A stretch of 11,081 nucleotides of DNA, from contig PLTW01000033.1 in NCBI GenBank assembly GCA_003164655.1, positions 5,424-16,504 on the forward strand, written 5' to 3'. Shown in pieces: positions 6,040 to 11,081 of the stretch. The notes beneath the pieces are model-generated. The model was not told the origin of the DNA, ran no database searches, and saw only the letters and a list, made by a program, of their open reading frames with translations. This DNA is from Actinomycetota bacterium (GTDB taxonomy: Bacteria; Actinomycetota; Thermoleophilia; UBA2241). Each line of letters begins with the position of its first letter. The first letter of the stretch is position 1. A program made the translations under genes and the position numbers.

Positions 6040-8424
6040 TCAGGCGGCGCGGCGAGTCGGCTCGACAGTGTCGCGCGGCCCGCCGCTGCTTCCGCCACGC
6101 CTACCGCGCGGCCGTAGACGGCCGGGCCAGGCGCTCGTCCGGCCGAAGACCGTCACCAGCGCCGGCACGAGCAACGAGCGCACGACGAACGCATCGATCA
6201 GGACGCCGGCGAACAGCAGGAAGGCGAGTTGGTGGAATGACTGCAGGTCCACCAGGGCAAGCGTCGCGAAGCTGCAAGCGAGTGCCAGGGCAGCCACCGA
6301 GATGGCGCGCGCCGCGCGCGGCACCGCCGTAGCGACGGCCCCGCGCATGGGCCGGACGCGGGCCTGTTCCCAGATGCGCCCGACTAAGAAGATGTTGTAG
6401 TCCGAGCCCAGTGAGATGAGCAGCACCGCCGCCGCAAAGGGCACGAAGTAGACGATGTCGGGCTGGTGGAAGAAGCGCTGGAAGACGTAGGTGGTCAGGC
6501 CGAACGACGCAGTCAGGGCGAGGATGCTGGCCGCCATCAGATAGAGCGGTGCTATGAGGGCGCGCAGGAAGACGATGAGCAGCAGGAGCTCGACTGCGAC
6601 CACGGCAAGGGCCACGCGACGCAGGTCCGACAGCGTCAGCGTAAGCGTCTGCTGGGCAAGGGCGGTATCGCCGGCGTAGAAGACCCGGGCGCCCGACAAC
6701 CCTGCGCGCCCAAGTAATGTCGGCATGGCGCGGTCCAGGTCCTGGTATGCGCTTATCCCGCTGCTGCCCAGCGGATCAACCCCGTAGATGACAAGAAACC
6801 GTGCCGCCGAGCCGTCGTTGGAGATCGTGAGGCCACTCGGCGAACCGGCTGCCGCTCCCGCGCTCGCCTTGTTGCCGACCAGAACGGAGCCGAGGTACTG
6901 CTCGCGCGGGCCGATCACGCCGGCCACCCGAGGCTGATGTGTAAGCTGGGCTTCGAGTGCCACAAGCGAGGCGCGCTGCGCGCCGATGCCGGTCTTGCGC
7001 ACGATGACTTCGGTCGGCGAGAGGATCCCGGGCGCAAAGCCGGCCGCTGCCGCCGAGGCGGCCCGGGCCGGCTCACTCGAGGCCGGCAGGCCGGCGGTCA
7101 GACCGAACCCGAGCTTGGCGCGGGTAGCATAGGTCGAGGCGAACACCAGGAGCGCGGCGACGGCCAACGCGACCACCACTCCCACGGGCCGCATCGTGGC
7201 GAAGCGGGCGAAGCCGACGCCCTGCGAGTGGGCGGTGCTGTCGGGTGGCGTTCGCTCGGGCTCGGGTGGGGCGGCGCCGACGGTGCGCGGCCAGAACACG
7301 ACCCGTCCGAACACGGCGAGCAACGCCGGCACCAGCGTGATCGCCACGACAAGGCCGATAAGCACAGTCAGGGCCATGCCCGGCCCGAAGGCACGAAAGA
7401 AGCTTAGCGAGGCGACACTCAGGCAGGCCGTGCCGGCGGCGACCATCACCCCGGCGGCGACGATCGTGGGCACGAACTCGGCGGTCGTGGCCCGCGCGGC
7501 CGCACCGCGGCGCAGTCCCGCCGCGAGCTGACTTCGAAAGCCCGACACAAAGAAGATCGAGTAGTCGGTGACGACACCCAGCAGGAGCACGATCATGAGC
7601 GGCTGCAACTCCTGCGGCGCCGCGATGCCGGTGCGCTGCCCGAACCAGGCCACGACGTGCTCGGCGATCAGGTAGGAGAGAACGCCGGCCGCCAGCGTGA
7701 CGAGCGGCGCTCCCAGCGAGCGGAAGGTGAGGCCCACGATGAGGGCGATCACAAGGAGGGTGGCAAGCTCGACCAGGGTAAGTCGATTGAGGATGGCGTC
7801 GCCCTGCGCGAGTCGCGCCGGGATCACCCCGCCCACGCCGACCACCGAGCTGCCCGGCGTGCGCGCCAGGGCCGTCGCATAGGCCTGGGCGCCGGCAACC
7901 TGAACGTTCCAGTCGAGCGACGGATCGAAGATCAAATAGGTGATCGCCGTCGTGCGTGCCTGCCGCGAGGACGGTACGATTCCCGGCTGGTCGACGATGG
8001 GCAAGGCGCCGAGCAGGCCCTGAGGCGCCGCGAACGCTGCCGCCGCTGCCGCCGATGAGCGGCTGTCGACCGCCGTTGCCTGCGACGCGGTAGCCTGCAG
8101 CACGCTCAACGACAGTCCGGTCGCGCTGTGCTGCACGACCGCCACACGGCTGATGGCCGGCACTCCGAACAGACGGGTGTCGAGGCGCTCGGCGGCGATG
8201 GCCGGAGCGTTGGGCGCCGTCAGGTCGCCGAGCGCCGCCTGCGAGTCTGAAATCGACGGCAGGCGGTAGGTGCCCCAGACCGCGAGCGCGATCCAGGCGA
8301 TCGGGATGAGGTAGGCCAGCGGCCCGGCGACGACCCATGCGTAGGCGCGCGCCAGTCGGCCCGACCGCGGTTCGCCGCGCTCATCGATGTCGGCCTCGGG
8401 ACGGTTCGCGCCAACGCCGCTCAT
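6040..8424 (-). CDS. MMPL-family RND transporter
   Basis: This 794-residue inner-membrane exporter of the RND superfamily is related to mycobacterial MmpL proteins, which use the proton gradient to move lipids or other hydrophobic compounds. One helix (about 31-52) is followed by a first extracytoplasmic domain (about 53-210). Helices 2-6 fall at 211-370 and a Pro-rich cytoplasmic linker at 375-405. Helix 7 (408-425), a second extracytoplasmic domain (426-590) and helices 8-12 (592-752) complete the fold. The two Asp-Tyr proton-relay pairs known from MmpL3 are present as D287-Y288 in GVVTDYSIFF and D665-Y666 in GSDYNIFL. The C-terminal tail is short and Arg-rich, without the long cytoplasmic extension of MmpL3. 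The ATG at 8424 lacks a close Shine-Dalgarno; the nearest G-rich stretch is part of a repeated GTGGCGGGGT element upstream. It is followed directly by the PLD gene, suggesting a shared envelope-lipid role. Substrate not predictable. Confidence 0.96.
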   Translation of the reverse strand: MSGVGANRPEADIDERGEPRSGRLARAYAWVVAGPLAYLIPIAWIALAVWGTYRLPSISDSQAALGDLTAPNAPAIAAERLDTRLFGVPAISRVAVVQHSATGLSLSVLQATASQATAVDSRSSAAAAAAFAAPQGLLGALPIVDQPGIVPSSRQARTTAITYLIFDPSLDWNVQVAGAQAYATALARTPGSSVVGVGGVIPARLAQGDAILNRLTLVELATLLVIALIVGLTFRSLGAPLVTLAAGVLSYLIAEHVVAWFGQRTGIAAPQELQPLMIVLLLGVVTDYSIFFVSGFRSQLAAGLRRGAAARATTAEFVPTIVAAGVMVAAGTACLSVASLSFFRAFGPGMALTVLIGLVVAITLVPALLAVFGRVVFWPRTVGAAPPEPERTPPDSTAHSQGVGFARFATMRPVGVVVALAVAALLVFASTYATRAKLGFGLTAGLPASSEPARAASAAAAGFAPGILSPTEVIVRKTGIGAQRASLVALEAQLTHQPRVAGVIGPREQYLGSVLVGNKASAGAAAGSPSGLTISNDGSAARFLVIYGVDPLGSSGISAYQDLDRAMPTLLGRAGLSGARVFYAGDTALAQQTLTLTLSDLRRVALAVVAVELLLLIVFLRALIAPLYLMAASILALTASFGLTTYVFQRFFHQPDIVYFVPFAAAVLLISLGSDYNIFLVGRIWEQARVRPMRGAVATAVPRAARAISVAALALACSFATLALVDLQSFHQLAFLLFAGVLIDAFVVRSLLVPALVTVFGRTSAWPGRLRPRGRRGGSSGGPRDTVEPTRRAA

Positions 8425-8436
8425 GCCGTCGAACGT

Positions 8437-8467
8437 ACCCCGCCACTACTCACGACCCCGCCACCAC
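8437..8467. repeat. Tandem 13-bp direct repeat in the mmpL leader
   Basis: ACCCCGCCACTAC (8437-8449) and ACCCCGCCACCAC (8455-8467) differ at one base and start 18 bp apart, 13-43 bp upstream of the mmpL ATG. They could be paired protein-binding sites or part of the leader mRNA, where they read GTGGCGGGGT. Chance similarity in GC-rich DNA cannot be excluded. Confidence 0.4.
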
Positions 8468-8492
8468 GATAGTCATGGACGCTTGGGCCAGA

Positions 8493-8774
8493 TCACGGTT
8501 CGTAGTACGAACCGCTGGGCGGACTCGCCAGCAAATGCATCACCTCATTCATCTCACCAGACGAGATGTTCTTCACAGCTGCCTCATGCGCCGAGACAGA
8601 AGCCCACGCTTCGATGACCACGAACCTGTTCGGGTTATCTCGGCTTCGCAGGACCTGGCACGGCTCGCAGCCTTGCGACCGTCCAATGAGCGGAACAATC
8701 GACCTCAGGAACCCGTGAAGACTGTCGGCGATGCCGTCCTTGGCTTCGAACTTGTTGATTCGCGTAACGCTCAT
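8493..8774 (-). CDS. Antibiotic biosynthesis monooxygenase (ABM) domain protein
   Basis: This 93-residue single-domain protein has a dimeric ferredoxin-like ABM fold. Members are small cytosolic enzymes or sensors that oxidise quinol-like, haem or aldehyde compounds, often without a bound cofactor. The visible pattern is an opening strand MSVTRINKFEAK (1-12), a helix (about 14-30), CEPCQVLRSRDNPNRFVVIEAW (36-57) with the family's RSxDxPxRFVxxExW signature, then a helix beginning around S61-A62-H63-E64. The C-terminus lacks the long final strand of some members. The ATG at 8774 is set by a perfect AGGAGG (8784-8789) 9 nt upstream; the open frame extending further upstream lacks such a site and runs through the csbD gene. 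It is the last of four very small genes on this strand. Its final codons form part of a perfect palindrome that also lies upstream of mmpL. Substrate unknown. Confidence 0.88.
   Translation of the reverse strand: MSVTRINKFEAKDGIADSLHGFLRSIVPLIGRSQGCEPCQVLRSRDNPNRFVVIEAWASVSAHEAAVKNISSGEMNEVMHLLASPPSGSYYEP
8496..8514. promoter_or_regulatory. 19-bp perfect palindrome upstream of the mmpL-pld operon (candidate operator)
   Basis: CGGTTCGTAGTACGAACCG has two perfect 9-bp arms around one central base. It overlaps the last codons and the TGA of the ABM gene and ends about 72 bp before the mmpL ATG. The size and symmetry are like operators bound by TetR-family dimers. As RNA it could form a 7-bp stem with a 5-nt loop at the end of the ABM message, but no U-tract follows, so a terminator role is less likely. 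No regulator gene is in the window. Confidence 0.5.
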
Positions 8775-8844
8775 CGACTGTCGCCTCCTAGGACGGCGGA
8801 CGGGCGCGTCGGCCTGAGGCTCGTCGATGTCGGCCCGAACCGTG

Positions 8845-9018
8845 TCACTTCTTGAACGCGTCCTTGACCTTCTCGCCGGCCTGCTTGAGGTTGCCCTTCG
8901 TCTGGTCGGCTTTGCCCCTTGCCCGCAGGCTGTCGTCGCCGCTGATCTTGCCGGCCACCTCCTCGAGCTTGCCCTTGGCCTGTTGGGTGGTGTTCTTTGC
9001 CTTGTCTCGTGTTGCCAT
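8845..9018 (-). CDS. CsbD family stress-response protein
   Basis: This 57-residue, Lys-rich, highly hydrophilic protein matches the CsbD pattern of two similar helical halves: KAKNTTQQAKGKLEEVAGKI (6-25), then GDDSLRARGKADQTKGNLKQ (27-46), and KVKDAFKK at the end. CsbD-like proteins are abundant under general stress (SigB control in Bacillus, osmotic and starvation stress in others), but their molecular function is not established. The ATG at 9018 is fixed by GAGGAG (9025-9030) 6 nt upstream. The gene is separated by 70 nt from the ABM gene and 144 nt from the membrane-protein gene before it. A GGGTAG at 9067-9062 resembles the -10 of SigB/SigF-type promoters, though no well-spaced GTTT-like -35 accompanies it. 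Confidence 0.93.
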   Translation of the reverse strand: MATRDKAKNTTQQAKGKLEEVAGKISGDDSLRARGKADQTKGNLKQAGEKVKDAFKK

Positions 9019-9061
9019 GGCTGGCTCCTCGCTTGAAATGTGGGAAAGAGGGACGGGCTCT

Positions 9062-9067
9062 CTACCC
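9062..9067 (-). promoter_or_regulatory. GGGTAG element upstream of csbD-like gene
   Basis: GGGTAG is 43 nt before the CsbD-family ATG and resembles the GGGTA(T) -10 of general-stress sigma factors. A GTTC lies at 9083-9080, but the 12-nt spacing is shorter than the usual 14-17, so this is a weak call. Confidence 0.25.
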
Positions 9068-9162
9068 AGGGTCGGGTGTGAACTTCATGGGCGGATGTGA
9101 CGCATGCGGCATCGACCTGACTGCCCAGGGAGTATGCGCGGCTCGCAAGGCGACAAGCGCTT

Positions 9163-9342
9163 TCACTTGATGTGAAGATTGACGCCGAGCAGCACAAGCG
9201 GCCAAAGCACCACGGCCAGGACCGCGGAGAGGATCGGCCTGGCTCCGCTTAAGTGCACGAAGTAGTGGTGCGAGTTCGCCACGATAACGCCCACAACGAC
9301 GTAGACCACCAGAAGGATGTTTCTGAACATGCCCCGTATCAT
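9163..9342 (-). CDS. Small two-helix membrane protein with SHHYF motif
   Basis: This 59-residue integral membrane protein has no assigned function. Helix 1 spans about 9-22 (ILLVVYVVVGVIVA). A short polar turn carries N23-S24-H25-H26-Y27-F28. Helix 2 spans about 36-55 (ILSAVLAVVLWPLVLLGV), and the tail NLHIK is basic. The Arg/Asn-bearing N-terminus suggests both ends in the cytoplasm with the His pair on the outer side, but this is only topology inference. The ATG at 9342 is preferred over ATG 9330 because GAGGAG lies 5 nt before it. Proteins of this shape are, from memory, frequent as uncharacterised ORFs in actinobacteria. It lies between the 60-residue membrane protein and the CsbD gene. 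Confidence 0.8.
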   Translation of the reverse strand: MIRGMFRNILLVVYVVVGVIVANSHHYFVHLSGARPILSAVLAVVLWPLVLLGVNLHIK

Positions 9343-9441
9343 CAGTGCTCCTCGGGCCCTCTGGCTTCATGCCCAGAAGCGCAATATCGAGCGCACCGCC
9401 GGACCACACTCTTGGGAAGCGCTGTGGACGGCGTCACCCCC

Positions 9442-9624
9442 TCAAAGCACATTGAGACCGCCCAACAGGATCCCGATCACGATCAGCACGACTCCCATGA
9501 TCAGGCTGCGGCGAAAGACGGCTACCACCCCGACGACGATCAAGATGATGCCGATTATCCAGACCACCGGAGTAGCTCCGCCGTGCACGATGGCAGCCAG
9601 CGGCGCCGCGAGTATGGTGTGCAT
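9442..9624 (-). CDS. Small hydrophobic membrane protein
   Basis: This 60-residue protein is almost wholly hydrophobic. A weakly hydrophobic start (1-14, with H13-G15-G16 following) leads into helix 1 (about 19-36). A positively charged turn F37-R38-R39-S40 should stay in the cytoplasm, and helix 2 runs from 41 to the end, closing GGLNVL. The pattern of two helices around an Arg turn and a Gly-rich end recalls the GPGG-motif small membrane proteins annotated in actinobacteria, although the GPGG itself is not present. Function unknown. GAGGAG lies 8 nt before the ATG. An 18-bp imperfect palindrome and a GGGTAG lie 28-63 nt upstream, suggesting its own promoter. Confidence 0.8.
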   Translation of the reverse strand: MHTILAAPLAAIVHGGATPVVWIIGIILIVVGVVAVFRRSLIMGVVLIVIGILLGGLNVL

Positions 9625-9651
9625 CTTGTTGTCTCCTCATCCTCGGCCTTC

Positions 9652-9669
9652 TGCGCGAGCGCTCTCGCA
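9652..9669. promoter_or_regulatory. 18-bp palindrome in the leader of the 60-residue membrane protein gene
   Basis: TGCGCGAGCGCTCTCGCA is symmetrical at 8 of 9 base pairs. It lies between a GGGTAG (9687-9682 on the minus strand, possible -10) and the Shine-Dalgarno. In that position a bound repressor would block transcription, or the RNA would carry a compact hairpin near the 5' end. Confidence 0.4.
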
Positions 9670-9788
9670 CATGCCTGGAGACTACCCATTGTGACTTGGT
9701 AGTAGCGAGCCCATCCCGTTGAGGCAGCCCTCGGGAGACGTGTAGGTGCGATCACCAGGGCATGCCGGCGCAAGGGCCGCCTTTTCGG

Positions 9789-10916
9789 TCACAGCCAGTG
9801 GCGCAAACGCCGCATCGTCACAAGGACCGCTGCACTGATGACCACCATGAGCGCCAACGCCGCCCAGAAGACCCAAGCGTGACGAAGGCCTTGAGGCACC
9901 ATGTCCATGCCAAGGATGCCGGCGATAGCTGCCGCCGGCAGCAGCGCCAGTGACACGGTCGTGAGCACGCGGATGGCGTGGTTTGTGCGCTGCGTCGTCT
10001 GTGTCGTGACGACGTCGAACGCCCCGACGATCATCTCGCGGGTCGTGTGGACGGCTTGGACCGCCATCTCCAGCCGCTCGGCGAGGATCCCAAACTCCCG
10101 CGCCGCGGAACTGCCGGAGATCACGTCGAAGCTCGGGTGCGACAGCGACGCGAACACCTGGCGGTGGGGAGAAAGGCGGCGGCGCAGACGGCCGATGTCG
10201 TGCCGCAGCTCGACGAGCCGTTCGACCACGTCACCGCCGGCGCGGTCGCGAAGGATGGCCACCTCGAGCCCGTCGATCACGTCGTGCACCTCGTCCAGGT
10301 AGTCGAGGTATGCATTGACGACCCACTCGAGCAGACGCGCCAGGAAGCTGGGAGCATCGAGACGGCCCAACACGGAATCGCCGCGCAGCTGGTCGGCGAA
10401 CCCCTGGAGCGCGCTGGCCTCCCCGTCATGCACGGTCACCAGCCAGTTGCGCCCCACGGCGCAGATGAGCATCTCCGACTCCGGCTGTGCCATGTCCGCG
10501 GGGAACGGCAGGACGCCGAGTACGAACGACTCACCGAACCCGTGGATGAAGGGCTTGTTCGCCTCCGTGACCGACATCGACTCGATGTGCACCGGGATCA
10601 GAGCTGTGACCAGCGCCACGGCGCCCGCCTGGGAGGAGTCCACGTCGACCCACAGCAGATCGTTGTCGGCGAGCCCGTCGATGAGCGCCTTGTCGAGGGC
10701 GACGTCCCGGTCTTCGCCGCCGGCATCGTAAAGAAACGCGCTGCAGCCGCCCCCGTCGACGACGGGGGCGTCCCTTTCGCCGTGACGCACGCCTGCGCGG
10801 ATGGCCTCCGGCGGCGTCACCGCCACCCGGGCGTCGTCTGCGCGCCTCTGCGCTTCCGGCGTCTTCATCTCGGCCCGAGGCCAGGCGTCGTCGTGCACGA
10901 GCTGCAGTCGGCGCAT
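9789..10916 (-). CDS. CorA-family divalent cation transporter with GMD in place of GMN
   Basis: This 375-residue inner-membrane protein belongs to the CorA family of pentameric Mg2+/Co2+ channels. Numbering is from the ATG at 10916. A variable, charged N-terminus (1-55) leads to the cytosolic alpha/beta domain (about 57-180, including LLWVDVD 87-93). A long stalk helix carries DYLDEVHDVIDGLE (205-218) and RHDIGRLRRRLSPHRQVFASL (238-258). TM1 is about 316-334, TM2 about 347-367, and the basic tail RRLRHWL resembles the KKKKWL end of Thermotoga CorA. The pore-loop signature normally Gly-Met-Asn is G336-M337-D338 (GAC at 9905-9903). The start is uncertain. The frame is open from a TTG at 10964, but codons before 10916 lose the G/C third-position bias. 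ATG 10868 is another possibility. None has a clear ribosome site. Confidence 0.92.
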   Translation of the reverse strand: MRRLQLVHDDAWPRAEMKTPEAQRRADDARVAVTPPEAIRAGVRHGERDAPVVDGGGCSAFLYDAGGEDRDVALDKALIDGLADNDLLWVDVDSSQAGAVALVTALIPVHIESMSVTEANKPFIHGFGESFVLGVLPFPADMAQPESEMLICAVGRNWLVTVHDGEASALQGFADQLRGDSVLGRLDAPSFLARLLEWVVNAYLDYLDEVHDVIDGLEVAILRDRAGGDVVERLVELRHDIGRLRRRLSPHRQVFASLSHPSFDVISGSSAAREFGILAERLEMAVQAVHTTREMIVGAFDVVTTQTTQRTNHAIRVLTTVSLALLPAAAIAGILGMDMVPQGLRHAWVFWAALALMVVISAAVLVTMRRLRHWL

Positions 10917-11024
10917 GGGGTGGGCGTGCAGAGGAGTCGGTCCTCGGGGAGCGCAGCGAGACAAGCTTTTTGTACTTGGCCGAAGGTCGGCGGAACCAGC
11001 ACGGCGGTTTCCAGTGGCAAGGGT

Positions 11025-11050
11025 GCAATCAGGGGCCCTCTCGTGATTGC
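11025..11050. promoter_or_regulatory. Inverted repeat upstream of corA-like gene
   Basis: GCAATCA (11025-11031) and TGATTGC (11044-11050) are perfect 7-bp arms 12 nt apart around a GGGCCC core. A -10-like TACACT lies just upstream on the minus strand (11066-11061); its -35 would fall beyond the window edge. If that is the promoter, the repeat starts the transcript and leaves a leader of roughly 140 nt before ATG 10916. The leader (10917-11020) otherwise shows only a small GCCGA/TCGGC hairpin. It does not match an Mg2+ riboswitch I can recognise. Confidence 0.35.
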
Positions 11051-11081
11051 GCCGGTCGCTAGTGTAGAGTTCCGCAAGTCT

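Noticed and set aside
7073..8338. 421-residue minus-strand frame inside mmpL
   Set aside because: It is very rich in Arg, Gly and Ala with no membrane segments, and overlaps a clear MMPL protein in another frame of the same strand.
8775..9197. N-terminal extension of the ABM protein through the csbD gene
   Set aside because: Translation there is Arg/Ser-rich noise, and a perfect AGGAGG stands 9 nt before the ATG at 8774.
10531..11028. 165-residue minus-strand frame overlapping the corA 5' end
   Set aside because: Arg/Gly-rich out-of-frame shadow. The CorA frame carries the recognisable cytosolic domain over the same bases.
10865..11077. 70-residue minus-strand frame upstream of corA
   Set aside because: It overlaps the CorA N-terminus, lacks a ribosome site and has no recognisable features; the region fits a leader better.

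Overview
The window is high-GC bacterial chromosome, most likely from an actinobacterium. This rests on the strong G/C third-position bias, an MmpL-type RND transporter, a CsbD stress protein, and small two-helix membrane proteins of a kind common in that phylum. A deep-branching class such as Thermoleophilia would fit, but that is inference. No tRNA, rRNA, insertion sequence, CRISPR array or phage gene was found.

Layout. Bases 1-2765 are read on the plus strand. They hold DNA polymerase IV (dinB), a 70-residue TTG-started ORF 34 nt behind it, and, after a 254-nt gap with inverted repeats, a zinc-less MDR oxidoreductase. After a 217-nt convergent gap, every remaining gene is on the minus strand. 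Read in their own direction (from base 10916 down to 2983), these are: a CorA-family transporter, a 60-residue membrane protein, a 59-residue membrane protein, a CsbD-like protein, an antibiotic-biosynthesis-monooxygenase (ABM) fold protein, an MMPL/RND exporter, a phospholipase-D-family protein 15 nt behind it, and a disulfide-oxidoreductase-fold flavoenzyme.

How the parts fit. The common theme is damage and stress: lesion-bypass synthesis, quinone or carbonyl reduction, thiol or flavin redox chemistry, envelope lipid handling (MMPL plus PLD, clearly one operon), and a block of four very small genes (8493-9624), each with a near-perfect GAGGAG/AGGAGG ribosome site. The grouping is inferred from position and family.

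Most worth a second look: (i) the small protein behind dinB ends in Gln-Leu-Pro-Leu-Cys, resembling a beta-sliding-clamp-binding motif; (ii) the CorA homologue has Gly-Met-Asp where the family signature is Gly-Met-Asn; (iii) the flavoenzyme keeps its redox CxxxxC but has Tyr in place of the C-terminal catalytic His; (iv) a perfect 9+1+9 palindrome upstream of the mmpL-pld operon, and other palindromes in gaps and leaders. I did not identify a clearly new multi-gene system. Apart from the small ORFs and these sequence oddities, the families are familiar ones.
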